The notes beneath the pieces were generated by a model, which saw only the letters and a list, made by a program, of their open reading frames with translations, had not been told where the DNA came from and did not search any database. Shown here piece by piece: positions 1-10,304 of a DNA stretch of 64,000 bases (positions within the stretch are counted from its first letter, which is position 1; every line of letters starts with the position of its first letter). The position numbers and the translations under genes are program-made. The DNA is from Nakamurella flava (lineage in GTDB: Bacteria; Actinomycetota; Actinomycetes; Mycobacteriales; Nakamurellaceae), in assembly GCF_005298075.1 (NCBI RefSeq), contig NZ_SZZH01000003.1:682001-746000 (forward strand). The letters are read 5' to 3'.

Positions 1-1
1 C

Positions 2-385
2 GTCGACCGCATCCTGGATCGCGCCGGATCGCTGCAGGGGCGGATCGCCACCCGCGGTCAGGTGCAGGTGCCCCTCGACTACCCGGTGCACGCCGCCGCC
101 GTGGACCGCTTCCGGGACTGGTGGACCCGCGGTTTCGCCGCCATCCGCCGGCGCCGGGCGGCGGGCGAGGACCTACCGGGCGACGTCATCTTCTGCTGCG
201 AACTCGGCACCACCCCGTACGCCATCACCGGACCCGACGGCCACCAGCTGTCCGACCGGTGGGCCGAAGCACTGACCCTCCGCGACTGGGCCCTGCAGGC
301 CTTCGCCGCGTCCGCCGCCCATCCGGCCGCCGACCCGCTGTCCGCCACCGCCGGCCGCCCCGCTCCCGTGGAGATCGCATCATGA
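2..385 (+). CDS. Partial C-terminus of a TIM-barrel sugar-phosphate isomerase/epimerase-like protein
   Basis: The frame is open from the first bases of the window, so the start lies upstream; 127 residues are visible. The C-terminal part carries a CELG-(T/P)PYAITG-x-DG stretch followed by LSDRWAEAL, a pattern I associate with xylose-isomerase-like TIM-barrel proteins (sugar phosphate isomerase/epimerase family). The gene ends in an ATGA overlap with the Rieske oxygenase that follows, so the two are translationally coupled and the three genes to 2633 form one operon. Substrate is unknown. Family assignment rests on a short C-terminal match from memory, so it is moderate only; the operon membership is directly visible. 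Confidence 0.5.
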   Translation, partial: VDRILDRAGSLQGRIATRGQVQVPLDYPVHAAAVDRFRDWWTRGFAAIRRRRAAGEDLPGDVIFCCELGTTPYAITGPDGHQLSDRWAEALTLRDWALQAFAASAAHPAADPLSATAGRPAPVEIAS

Positions 386-1608
386 CCCTGCGCACCGGCC
401 CGTCCGCCGTGCAACCGTCCTTCACCCCGCCGGCCGAGACGGTCACCGGGGCCGGCAATGTGGTCGTCGCCGGCCCGCTCGACGGCCGTCCGATCGGACG
501 GTCCCTCATCCCGGCCCGTGCCTACACCGGCCAGGCCGAGTTCGACCACGAGCAACGCGCCGTCTTCGCCTCCGGGTGGGTGTGGGCGGGCTATGCCCAC
601 TGGGTGGCCCAACCCGGGGACGTCCGCCCGCTGACCGTCGGCGGCAGCCCGTTGCTGCTGGTCCGCGGGGACGACCACGTGCTGCGGGTCTTCCACAACG
701 CCTGCCGGCACCGCGGCATGGCGTTGACCGAGGAACCGATCCAGGTCACCCAGCGCATCCAGTGCGCCTACCACTGCTGGTCGTACCACCTCGACGGCTC
801 GCTCGCCGTGGCGCCCTACTTCAAGCGCGAGCGGCGCACCCACCCGGACCAGGACGTCCGTGACCAGCTCGGACTGCTTCCGGTGGCCAGCGCGGTCTGG
901 GCCGGCATGGTGTTCGTCAACCTGGCCGCCGACCCGGCCGACGGCGACCCGGAGAGCGGCCTGCGGGAACTGCTGGCCCCGCTCCAGCAGCGCTGGGGCC
1001 ACATCGATTTCGAGCGACTGCACCTGGCCCAGGAGCGCGACTTCGACATCGACGCCAACTGGAAGCTGGTCGTCGAGAACTTCCTGGACTTCTACCATCT
1101 GCCGTTCATCCATCCGCAGGTCGGCAGCGTCGCCGCCTCGCTGGACGTCGACGACGTCATCGTGGAACGGGACATCGTCGGCGGCTGCTACCCGCGGGGC
1201 GCCGCCGGCAAGGCCGCCAAGACCGAACAGCAGCTGCCGTGGCTCGGCGACGTGCCGGCGGCCAAGCTGGAGAGCCAGGACATCTTCTGCGTCTTCCCGA
1301 ACGCGCTGCTGTTCCTGGAGGCCGACTGGTTCCAGGTCATCGGTTTCGACCCGATCGCCCCGGACCGCACCGTCGAGCACATGGCGGTCTTCGTCGACCG
1401 CGCTGCCGCCGGCGAGGACTACGGGCCGGCGCGCAAGCGGCTCTGCGAGGTCCTGTACGAGGTCAACGAGCAGGACCTGCCGATCCTGCACAAGTTGCAG
1501 ACCGGCCGTCGCTCCCCGGCCGCCGACCGCACCTACCTGGTCCCGCAGTGGGATCAGGTCACCGCGTACTTCCAGGAGCGGGTCGCCGACAAGGCCGGCT
1601 ACCGGTGA
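382..1608 (+). CDS. Rieske non-heme iron oxygenase, alpha (catalytic) subunit
   Basis: Predicted oxygenase of about 408 residues that hydroxylates or demethylates a small organic substrate using electrons from the adjacent reductase. The N-terminal Rieske [2Fe-2S] centre is visible as CRHRG and, 19 residues on, CAYHCW (C-x-H ... C-x2-H). The mononuclear iron site follows as ENFLDFYHLPFIHP (E/D-x3-D-x2-H-x4-H type), with a further acidic region near the C-terminus. The start is the ATG in an ATGA overlap with the upstream gene; upstream codons in this frame are not needed. The stop overlaps the reductase GTG by four bases. The family includes carnitine, glycine-betaine and stachydrine oxygenases (CntA/GbcA-like) and vanillate demethylase-type enzymes; the sequence does not let me choose among these. 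Confidence 0.9.
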   Translation: MTLRTGPSAVQPSFTPPAETVTGAGNVVVAGPLDGRPIGRSLIPARAYTGQAEFDHEQRAVFASGWVWAGYAHWVAQPGDVRPLTVGGSPLLLVRGDDHVLRVFHNACRHRGMALTEEPIQVTQRIQCAYHCWSYHLDGSLAVAPYFKRERRTHPDQDVRDQLGLLPVASAVWAGMVFVNLAADPADGDPESGLRELLAPLQQRWGHIDFERLHLAQERDFDIDANWKLVVENFLDFYHLPFIHPQVGSVAASLDVDDVIVERDIVGGCYPRGAAGKAAKTEQQLPWLGDVPAAKLESQDIFCVFPNALLFLEADWFQVIGFDPIAPDRTVEHMAVFVDRAAAGEDYGPARKRLCEVLYEVNEQDLPILHKLQTGRRSPAADRTYLVPQWDQVTAYFQERVADKAGYR

Positions 1609-2633
1609 CCGCTGCCGTGACCGACCGTCTTCCCACCACCGGCAGCACCTCCGCCGGCCCGGCCGGCGACCCGACCCGGCTGCGGGTCCGCGCCCTGCGC
1701 TGGGAGGCCGACGACGTGCTGGCCGTGACCCTGGACCACCCGGGCGGGTCGCCGCTGCCGCCGTGGCGACCCGGGGCGCACGTCGACCTGCATCTGGACG
1801 ACCGGTCGGATGCCGACGCCGTGGTGCGGTCGTACTCGCTGTGCGGCCGTCCCGGCCTCGCCGAGTGGACCGTGGCCGTCCGCCTGGACCCCGCCAGCCG
1901 GGGTGGTTCCCGGCACGTCCACGAGCGGCTGCGGGTGGGACAGTCGATCACCGTCACCGGGCCCCGCCAGCTGTTCGGTCTCGACCCGGCGCCCGCGTAC
2001 CTGTTCGTCGCCGGCGGGATCGGCATCACCCCGCTGCTGCCGATGATCGAGGAGGTCGTCGCCGCCGGTCGCCCCTGGCGCCTGCTGTACGCCGGCCGGT
2101 CACTGGCGGCCATGCCGTTCCGGGATCGGCTCGCCGGTCACCCCGACCGGGTGCAGGTGTTCCCGGCCCAGGAGGGTGCCCGGCTGGATCTGACCGCCGC
2201 CGTCCCGGCCGCACTGGCCGGTCTGGCCGGGGAGGCGCTGGTCTACTGCTGTGGGCCCGAGCGGATGCTGACCGACGTCGCCGCGCTGGTGCCGCCGGAC
2301 CGGTTGCGCTGCGAGCGCTTCCGCCCGCGCCCGGTCGTGCCCGACGCCGACACCCCGGACGCCACCGGCGACTTCGAGGTGGAGCTGGGCGAGGGCGGCC
2401 CGGTCCTGCCGGTCCCGGCCGCCACGCCCTTGCTCGACGTCCTGCTGGCCGCCGGCCGGGACGTGCCGTGGTCCTGCCGCGAGGGCACCTGCGGCAGCTG
2501 CGAGACCGGTGTGCTGGCCGGGGTGCCCGAGCACCGGGACAGTGTGCTGACTCCGGCCGAGCAGGCGGCCGGTGACGTGCTCTTCCCCTGCGTCTCCCGA
2601 GCCCTCACCCCCCGGTTGACGTTGGACCTGTGA
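1605..2633 (+). CDS. Oxygenase reductase, FNR-type with C-terminal [2Fe-2S] ferredoxin domain
   Basis: Electron-transfer partner of the Rieske oxygenase, about 342 residues. The order is an FAD/FMN-binding barrel with RSYSL, a pyridine-nucleotide domain with GGIGITPLL and the CGPERML loop, then a plant-type ferredoxin with CREGTCGSCETG and a distal FPCVSRA cysteine. This reductase-then-ferredoxin order is that of phthalate dioxygenase reductase, VanB and CntB/GbcB. GTG at 1605 overlaps the oxygenase stop (GTGA); a second GTG at 1617 is possible. Operon position directly after the alpha subunit supports a dedicated two-component oxygenase with no separate ferredoxin or beta subunit. Confidence 0.9.
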   Translation: MTAAVTDRLPTTGSTSAGPAGDPTRLRVRALRWEADDVLAVTLDHPGGSPLPPWRPGAHVDLHLDDRSDADAVVRSYSLCGRPGLAEWTVAVRLDPASRGGSRHVHERLRVGQSITVTGPRQLFGLDPAPAYLFVAGGIGITPLLPMIEEVVAAGRPWRLLYAGRSLAAMPFRDRLAGHPDRVQVFPAQEGARLDLTAAVPAALAGLAGEALVYCCGPERMLTDVAALVPPDRLRCERFRPRPVVPDADTPDATGDFEVELGEGGPVLPVPAATPLLDVLLAAGRDVPWSCREGTCGSCETGVLAGVPEHRDSVLTPAEQAAGDVLFPCVSRALTPRLTLDL

Positions 2634-3677
<1,044 letters not shown>

Positions 3678-3758
3678 CAATCGTGGTACAGGCGAACACG
3701 TAGCAGTCCGTCCGCGCGGGACGCCGTCCATCGGGTCCCCGATCCTCCGGAGGCACCA

Positions 3759-4925
3759 GTGGCCACTCCGACCTCGGCGCCCGTCCGGTCGAGCGACGAC
3801 CAGACCGATCCCGACAAGGGGCCGGTTCCCGAGGATCCGTCGGCGGTCGGCAAGGCGGCGATGACCGGCAAGCGCATCGCCTCCCGCCCGGGGATCAAGC
3901 ACATCATCGCGGCGATCGGCCGCTACAACGAGCGGCTGGGCAGCCAGTTCGCGGGAGCGATGACGTACTTCTCGTTCCTGTCGCTGGTGCCGATCCTGAT
4001 GGTCGCGTTCTCCGTCGGCGGGATCGTCCTGCGCAACAATCCGGATCTGCTGCGGAAGGTCGAGCAGCAGATCACCGAAGTACTACCGGCCAGTGACTTC
4101 ACCACTCAGATCGTCGGCCTCATCGACAGCGTGGTGGCCAACCCGCTCGGCGTCGGCATCATCGGTCTGCTGATCGCGCTGTACTCCGGGATCGGCTGGA
4201 TGGCCAACCTGCGCAACGCCCTGCAGGCCCTGCTGCGCAAGGACTTCGACGACCAGAGCCACGTCGAGGGTTTCGTGCCGACCCTGCTCAAGGACCTGGG
4301 TGCGCTGGCCGGGCTGGCCGTGGCCATCGTGGTGTCGGTCGGTATCAGCGGTATCGCCACCCAGGGCCGGGACATCATCCGCGACCTCTTCGGGCTCGGC
4401 GACGCCGCCTGGCTGGCCCCGGTGACCACCGGGACCACCATCCTGATCGCGATGGTCGCCGACGTGGTCATCTTCTACTGGGTCTACACCATCATCCCGC
4501 GCCGCACCCTGCGGGTGGCCCGCCGCTACCGCATCCGCGGGGCGATCATCGCCGCGGTCGGCTTCGAGCTGATGAAGTTCATCGTCATCACGGCCTTCCC
4601 GACGATCGCCAGCGGTTCCAAAGCTGCTGCCATCTTCGGGCCGGTCATCGTGCTGCTGTTCTTCTTCAACCTGGTCGCCCAGCTGGTGCTGTTCACCGCG
4701 GCGTGGATCGCCACCGCGCCGGAGGCCGAGAACCAGGACGACGGCCCCGGCGACATCGAGGGTCTCGAGTACTTCGGTCGCGGGACCGATCTCAACGACG
4801 ACCTGCCGCCGGGGGTGCCGGTGGCCAAGCCGGTGTCCGCGTCGACCGCGGCCACCCTGGTCGGTCTGGGGGCGGGGGCGGCGGCGGTGGTGGGCTGGAA
4901 GGCCCGGCTGTTCGGCCGTCGCTGA
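3759..4925 (+). CDS. YihY/BrkB family inner-membrane protein
   Basis: Integral membrane protein of 388 residues with a charged cytoplasmic N-terminus (about 45 residues) and about six hydrophobic segments between residues 65 and 320, typical of the YihY/virulence factor BrkB family (formerly mis-called RNase BN). The conserved AMTYFSFLSLVPILM segment opens the first membrane region and an FNLVAQLVLFTAAW segment closes the last. The C-terminus has an acidic DDGPGDIEG stretch and a hydrophobic AATLVGLGAGAAAVVGW tail. The GTG start is preceded by CCGGAGG at good spacing. Function of the family is unsettled. It converges on dacB with a 24-base gap. Confidence 0.88.
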   Translation: MATPTSAPVRSSDDQTDPDKGPVPEDPSAVGKAAMTGKRIASRPGIKHIIAAIGRYNERLGSQFAGAMTYFSFLSLVPILMVAFSVGGIVLRNNPDLLRKVEQQITEVLPASDFTTQIVGLIDSVVANPLGVGIIGLLIALYSGIGWMANLRNALQALLRKDFDDQSHVEGFVPTLLKDLGALAGLAVAIVVSVGISGIATQGRDIIRDLFGLGDAAWLAPVTTGTTILIAMVADVVIFYWVYTIIPRRTLRVARRYRIRGAIIAAVGFELMKFIVITAFPTIASGSKAAAIFGPVIVLLFFFNLVAQLVLFTAAWIATAPEAENQDDGPGDIEGLEYFGRGTDLNDDLPPGVPVAKPVSASTAATLVGLGAGAAAVVGWKARLFGRR

Positions 4926-4949
4926 GCGCGTCGGCGTCCAGGCCGGCGG

Positions 4950-6563
4950 TCAGGACGTGGTGTCGGGCTTGTCGGTGCGCCCGGTCGGACCATCGTCGTC
5001 CGGGCCGGTCTGCTCCGCGACGGAACCGGGAGCGGTCGGCGGGGTGTCGGCCGAGTCGCCCGGGTCGGCGGACGGCGGGGTCTCGGCCGGAACGATGACC
5101 GTCGGCTGAGTACCAGTCTCCGTCGTCACCGGCGTGGATGCCGCGCCGCCCTCGGCCAGGTGCGCGTCGGCGGCGTCCGGGGTGGCGTCACCGGCGAAGG
5201 TGGCCCGCTGGTTGAGGTGCCGGCGGCGCAGCAGCAGGAGCACCCCGACCACCACCACGAGCACGGCGATCAGCAGCAGCACGAGGACCGAGGTCGACAG
5301 TCCGGTCGTGGTCGGCTGTTGGGCGGCGGCCGGGGACGGGGTCGGTTCGGCCGCGGAACTGGCGGCGGACGACTCGGTCGCCCCCGAGGCGGACGCGGGG
5401 ATGGTCGGGGTGGGGGTCACCCCGCCGGTAGCCTCGGCCAGCGAGGTCACCAGCTCGCCCACGCCCGGGGTACCGGCCGGCAGGGCGAAGCCCCAGTCCA
5501 GCAGCGACGCCGCCTGCATCCACTGCCGGCGGGGCTGCTGGGTGCCGTTCATCATGGTGACGACCAGGCGCCTGCCGTTCTGGGCGGCCATCCCGACGAA
5601 CGTGTTCCCGGCGTCGTCGGTGAACCCGGTCTTGCCGCCGAGACCGCCCGGGTACTGGGCGAGGATCTGGTTATCGTTGGCCGCGATGTAGCCCTCGCCG
5701 CCGTCGGCGCCCGGCACCCGGATGTCCGGCCGGGAGATGAGCTCCGGGAACGGCGGGGTGTTCATGTCGGCCCGGGCGAACAGGGCGAGGTCGTACGCGG
5801 ACGTCGACTGACCGGGGCCGTCCAGCCCGGAAGGCGTGGCCGCCCGGGTGTCGAGCGCACCGAGAGCCCTGGCCGTGGCGTTCATGTCGGCGATGGTCTT
5901 GTCGTAGCCGCCGTTGGTGCGGGCCAGAGCGTTGGCCGCGTCGTTGCCGGAGATCATCACGAGGTAGGAGATGAGGTCCCGGACGGTGTACTTGCCGCCC
6001 GCCTCGATCCCCACCCGGGTGCCGTCCTGGGCGGTGTCGGCCTGGGTCCCCTCGACGACCTGGTCCAGGTTCGCCAGGTTCTTCAGCATCACCTGGGCGG
6101 TCAGCAGTTTGAGGGTGCTGGCCGGCCGGTAGCGCCCGTGCGGGTCCTTGGCGGCCAGGACCTCACCGGTGTCCAGGTCGGCGATCAGCCAGGCCCCGGC
6201 CGAGATGTCCGACGGCAGGGGCGGGGCGTCCGGTGGGAGCGCGAAACCGCAGCTGCCGAGCTGACCGCCGCCGACCGGCTGGGCCGGCACCGGGAGCGGC
6301 TCCGGGGCGGTCTGGCCGGGCGGTGAGTCCTCGGAGGTGTCGACGGCCGGCGGCGGCTTCTGCTGCTGCGGGCAGCCGTCGGTGGACGGCGTCTGCACGG
6401 TGACCGACGGTGGCGAGAACGGGTCGGTGTTCGGAGCGGCCCCGGCGATCGGCGCACCGAGCAGAGCCGGACCCACTGCCAGGCTCACCGCCGTGCCGAT
6501 CACCGCGACGACGCGCACTCCGTGCGCGGCCACCCGCCGACGACGCCTGCTCGCTACCACCAC
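4950..6563 (-). CDS. dacB: D-alanyl-D-alanine carboxypeptidase (penicillin-binding protein, S11 family)
   Basis: Exported peptidoglycan carboxypeptidase of 537 residues removing the terminal D-Ala from stem peptides. An arginine-rich start and hydrophobic core ending AGAAPN give a signal peptide. Active-site motifs are PASTLKLL (S-x-x-K), SGNDAAN (S-x-N) and GGKTGFTD (K-T-G). After a proline/threonine-rich linker a single C-terminal membrane helix (STSVLVLLLIAVLVVVVGV) is followed by a basic stop-transfer and about 85 acidic, low-complexity residues that would be cytoplasmic. This type I membrane topology matches mycobacterial DacB1. GTG start with a GGGGGGGAA Shine-Dalgarno. The long cytoplasmic tail is the main variable feature. 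Confidence 0.92.
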   Translation of the reverse strand: MVVASRRRRRVAAHGVRVVAVIGTAVSLAVGPALLGAPIAGAAPNTDPFSPPSVTVQTPSTDGCPQQQKPPPAVDTSEDSPPGQTAPEPLPVPAQPVGGGQLGSCGFALPPDAPPLPSDISAGAWLIADLDTGEVLAAKDPHGRYRPASTLKLLTAQVMLKNLANLDQVVEGTQADTAQDGTRVGIEAGGKYTVRDLISYLVMISGNDAANALARTNGGYDKTIADMNATARALGALDTRAATPSGLDGPGQSTSAYDLALFARADMNTPPFPELISRPDIRVPGADGGEGYIAANDNQILAQYPGGLGGKTGFTDDAGNTFVGMAAQNGRRLVVTMMNGTQQPRRQWMQAASLLDWGFALPAGTPGVGELVTSLAEATGGVTPTPTIPASASGATESSAASSAAEPTPSPAAAQQPTTTGLSTSVLVLLLIAVLVVVVGVLLLLRRRHLNQRATFAGDATPDAADAHLAEGGAASTPVTTETGTQPTVIVPAETPPSADPGDSADTPPTAPGSVAEQTGPDDDGPTGRTDKPDTTS

Positions 6564-6670
6564 TGGTTCCCCCCCGCTCGTCCGTCGCTCACCGTAGCGG
6601 AGCGCACCCGGTCAGGCGTTGAACCGGCGGTGCGCGGTGGTGGCCGGGCACCGCCGGGGACCGACGGGAC

Positions 6671-9600
6671 TCAGCCCGCCAGGTGGGCCCACCGGGGCTC
6701 CAGTTCGGCCCACGATCCCTCCGCGGCGACCCGACCACCGAGCAGCACCACCACCCGGTCGGCCTGCACCAGGGCGGCCCGCTTGGACGTCGAGCCGACC
6801 ACCGTCACCCCGCGTTCGCGCAACGCCCGCCACAACGCCAGCTCGGTGGTCACGTCCAGTGCGGACGACACGTCGTCGGCGATGAGCAGTTCGGTGCGTG
6901 GCGCCAGCGCGCGGGCCAGCGCCAGGCGTTGCAACTGCCCGCCCGACAGGCGGGTGCCCTTGTGCCCGATGACCAGGTGCAACCCGCCACCCGCCGCGGC
7001 CAGGTCGTGATCGAGCTGGGCGGTGGAGACGGCGTCGGTGGTGTTGACGGTGTGGCCGAGGGCGATGTTGTCGGCCACCGTGCCGGACAGCACCCGGGGC
7101 AGCTGGGCGACGTACCCGACCTGGTTCGGGCGCAGGAACGCTTCCGGCTCGTCGACCGGGCGGCCGTTCCAGCGCAGTGAGCCGGTGTGGTGCACGATCC
7201 CGGCCAGGGCGCGCAGCAGTGACGACTTGCCCGACCCGACCGGACCGGTCACCAGCACCAGCTCGCCGCGCTCCACCGTGAGGTCGACGTCCGCGGCACC
7301 GACGGTCCCGTTCTCGTGGACCGCGGAGAAGCCGGACAGTTCCAGCCGCCGCAACGGCTCCCGCGGGGTCACCTCCGGGGCCGGCGCCGTCCCGGCGGAC
7401 AGGTCGACGCCGGGCACCGCCGCCGAGTACGCGGCCGTGCCGGCCATCGCCGCGGTCCGCCGGGTCCACACCCGGGCCGACGGGAAGTGCGACACCAGGG
7501 AGGCCGCCGTCCACGCGAACCAGCGGGCCGCGCCGAGCACCGACACCGCGACCAGGGTCGCCGCCGCGGACAACCCGCCGCCCAGGTACAGCGCCCAGGC
7601 CCCGATGGGCAGCAGGCCGCTGGCCACCGACGGTGTCGACCGGGCCCACACCTGGATGGCGATCTCCCGGCGCTGGTGGTCGCTGCGCACGGCGTCGAGC
7701 TCGGCCAGGTGGTGCAGCACGGGACCGGTCGCCCCGGCCAGCTTCACCGTGCGGGCGGCCGACAACGACGACACCAGGGCGGTGGCGAACGCGGCCCGCG
7801 CGGCCACCGTCCGGGCGGCCGCCCGTTCCAGCCGGGGGCCGAACAGGGTCGCCGCCAGCCCCGACACCAGCAGGGTGCCGAGGAAGAACGCCGCCGGGAC
7901 GAACGAGCCGGACGTGAGGGTCATCGCCACGATGAGGACGACGCTGATGCCGATGTCGACCAGGTTGTCGGCCAGCATGACGACCCGCTCGGTGTCGCCG
8001 CCCTGGGCGACCACCTCGGCCGGGGTGTGCTTGCTGACCCGCCGCGGGCCGATCTGGCCGTGCACGAGCCGCAGGCTGATCCGCAGCATCTGCCGGACCC
8101 ACCACTCCGGGAACCAGGCGCCCGTGTAGTACAGCGCCGGGATGGTCACGATCAGCGCGGCGGCGATGCCGAGCGCCGGCAGCCACGGGTCGCCGACCCC
8201 GTCGACGACCGCCGTCCACAGCACCGGGAGCACCGCGCCGTCCAGCCCGAAGAGGGTCATCACGGCGAACAGGCCGACCGCGGCCAGCCCGAACCTCGGA
8301 TCGTTGACGGCCAGCCGCGCGATCTCCCGCATGGTGCGGGCCGGGGGAGTCGGCGGCAACGGCGGTGGGTCGGCCATCGCCGGCGCGGTGCCGACGACGC
8401 TGTCGGTCGGGTCCGGACGGGCCGGAGCCGGGGCCGCAGGGGCAGTGGTGTCCTCCTCGGTGGACCACCGGTCGTCAGCATGGTCGGAGGGGCCGGGCGG
8501 AACCGTGAGAAGTGCGCCGGACCCGGATCCGGTGGACCGGACCCCGCTGGCCACCAGCTCGGCGAAGCGCCGCGACTCCTGCAGCGGGCCGGCCTCCAGC
8601 ACCGCCCCGTCCGCCATCACGACGACCTCGTCGCACCGCCGCACACTGCTGAGCCGGTGGGCGACGATGATGCCGATCCGCCCCGCCAGCAACCGGTCGG
8701 TGGCCCGCTGCACCCACCCCTCGGTCACCGGATCGAGCCGGGCGGTGGCCTCGTCGAGGATCACGATGTGCGGGTCGCGGACCAGGATGCGGGCGAAGGC
8801 GACGAGCTGCTCCTGCCCGGCGGACAGGGTGTAGCCGCCCTCGCCCAACCTCGTGTGCACGCCCTCGGGCAGCCCGGCCACCCAACCGGTCAGCCCCAGC
8901 TCGGCGATGGCCGCGTCGACCCCCGGTAGCAGCTCCGAGTCGAACAGGGCGATGTTCTCGGCCAGTGTGCCGGCCAGGATCTCGGTGCGTTGCGGGACGA
9001 TCGCGATGAACCGCCGCAGTTCCTCGACGGCGATGTCGTCGATGTCGGTGCCGGCCAGCCGCACCCTGCCGCGCGGCACTTCGACCGCCCGGGTCAGCAC
9101 CTTGGCCAGCGTCGACTTACCCGACCCGGTGCGGCCGATGAGCGCGTACGACCGGCCCGGGCGGAAGGTCAGGGTGACGCCGTTCAGCGCCGGCGGGCGG
9201 GTCGTGTCGGACTCGGCGTACCGGAACGTCAGGTCGGTGAGGGTGACGTCGCCGTCCCGGGGTGACACCCCGGCCGTCGGCTCCTGCGCCACGTCCCGCA
9301 GCAGTTGCACCCGGGCCCAGGCGCCGAGGGCGTTCTGCACCTCGGGGACCATGCGGGTGACCTGCTCGAGGGTGCCGCCGAAGCCCAGTGCGAGGAGCCA
9401 GATCGCGGTCAGCCGGGCGCCGTCGACGGCCCCGGTGGTCAGCGCCCACGCCCCGACCAGGACGACCAGCACGATGAGCGTGCGGGTGATCGCGCCGGCG
9501 CCCAGGGTGACTCGGGCCGAACGGCGCCAGACGATGCGGCCACGGCGCAGCACCTCGGCGGCCCGGACAGCGAACAAGCGCCGGACGTAGGGCGCGGCGA

Positions 9601-10201
9601 GGCTGGTGCGGACGTCGTCCTGACCGTGGACGGACTCCTCCATCACGGCGGCCAGATCCGACCAGGCCTCCTCCTCGGCGATCCGGGCCGGGCCGATCCG
9701 GCGGACCGGGTCCTTCATGGTGACGCCCAGCAGGACGCAGACCGCGACCATGCCCAGACCCGCCGGCCACCACACGAGGAACGCGGTGAGCACGCTGAAG
9801 ACGGCGACGGCCAGGGACTGGGCGATGCGGACGCCACTGCCGCGCAGCTCCGATCCGACCTGGTAGACGTCGCTGTCGATGCGGTCGAGCAGCTCGCCGA
9901 CCGGGGTGGTCTCCAGCGCCGGCAGCCCCTGCCCGAAGGCGACCCGGTTCAGTCCGCGCCGGACCCGGGCGGCCCAGTCGGCGGTCAACCGGGCCGCGAG
10001 CAGCCCGATCGCCACCTCGGTCAGGACGGCCGCGACCAGTGCCGCGGCCAGCACGGCGAACAGCGGCGCCGAACGGTCGACCAGCACCGGGCCGGCCAGG
10101 GCGAGCGCGGCGGCCTGACCGGCGGCCCCGACGAGCACCAGCAGGCCGATGAGACCGGTCCGGCGGGCCGAGGTGGCCCACAGGTCGTGGAGCAGACGCA
10201 T
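6671..10201 (-). CDS. Fused ABC exporter (TMD-NBD-TMD-NBD) with one degenerate ATP site
   Basis: A single polypeptide of about 1176 residues holding two complete ABC exporter halves. Half 1 has an N-terminal membrane domain, then Walker A GRTGSGKST, signature LSAGQ, Walker B VILDEAT and H-loop VAHRLSS. Half 2 has a second membrane domain, Walker A GPVGSGKSS, signature LSGGQ, but LLIADDVSS in place of ..DE.. and GSTSKR in place of the H-loop ..SHR. The catalytic Glu and switch His of the second half are therefore missing, leaving one consensus site (Walker motifs of half 1 with LSGGQ of half 2) and one degenerate site. I chose the ATG at 10201 because GAAGGAAG precedes it by five bases; the upstream in-frame codons lack support. 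Substrate unknown. Confidence 0.88.
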   Translation of the reverse strand: MRLLHDLWATSARRTGLIGLLVLVGAAGQAAALALAGPVLVDRSAPLFAVLAAALVAAVLTEVAIGLLAARLTADWAARVRRGLNRVAFGQGLPALETTPVGELLDRIDSDVYQVGSELRGSGVRIAQSLAVAVFSVLTAFLVWWPAGLGMVAVCVLLGVTMKDPVRRIGPARIAEEEAWSDLAAVMEESVHGQDDVRTSLAAPYVRRLFAVRAAEVLRRGRIVWRRSARVTLGAGAITRTLIVLVVLVGAWALTTGAVDGARLTAIWLLALGFGGTLEQVTRMVPEVQNALGAWARVQLLRDVAQEPTAGVSPRDGDVTLTDLTFRYAESDTTRPPALNGVTLTFRPGRSYALIGRTGSGKSTLAKVLTRAVEVPRGRVRLAGTDIDDIAVEELRRFIAIVPQRTEILAGTLAENIALFDSELLPGVDAAIAELGLTGWVAGLPEGVHTRLGEGGYTLSAGQEQLVAFARILVRDPHIVILDEATARLDPVTEGWVQRATDRLLAGRIGIIVAHRLSSVRRCDEVVVMADGAVLEAGPLQESRRFAELVASGVRSTGSGSGALLTVPPGPSDHADDRWSTEEDTTAPAAPAPARPDPTDSVVGTAPAMADPPPLPPTPPARTMREIARLAVNDPRFGLAAVGLFAVMTLFGLDGAVLPVLWTAVVDGVGDPWLPALGIAAALIVTIPALYYTGAWFPEWWVRQMLRISLRLVHGQIGPRRVSKHTPAEVVAQGGDTERVVMLADNLVDIGISVVLIVAMTLTSGSFVPAAFFLGTLLVSGLAATLFGPRLERAAARTVAARAAFATALVSSLSAARTVKLAGATGPVLHHLAELDAVRSDHQRREIAIQVWARSTPSVASGLLPIGAWALYLGGGLSAAATLVAVSVLGAARWFAWTAASLVSHFPSARVWTRRTAAMAGTAAYSAAVPGVDLSAGTAPAPEVTPREPLRRLELSGFSAVHENGTVGAADVDLTVERGELVLVTGPVGSGKSSLLRALAGIVHHTGSLRWNGRPVDEPEAFLRPNQVGYVAQLPRVLSGTVADNIALGHTVNTTDAVSTAQLDHDLAAAGGGLHLVIGHKGTRLSGGQLQRLALARALAPRTELLIADDVSSALDVTTELALWRALRERGVTVVGSTSKRAALVQADRVVVLLGGRVAAEGSWAELEPRWAHLAG

Positions 10202-10304
10202 GCGACTTCCTTCGGGCGCGAACAGCCGCCGGCATACTGCCGGGCGGCGTCCCCATCCTCGACGGCACGGGTGGGCCCGTCGAATCAATTACCCGTCCGG
10301 GTGG

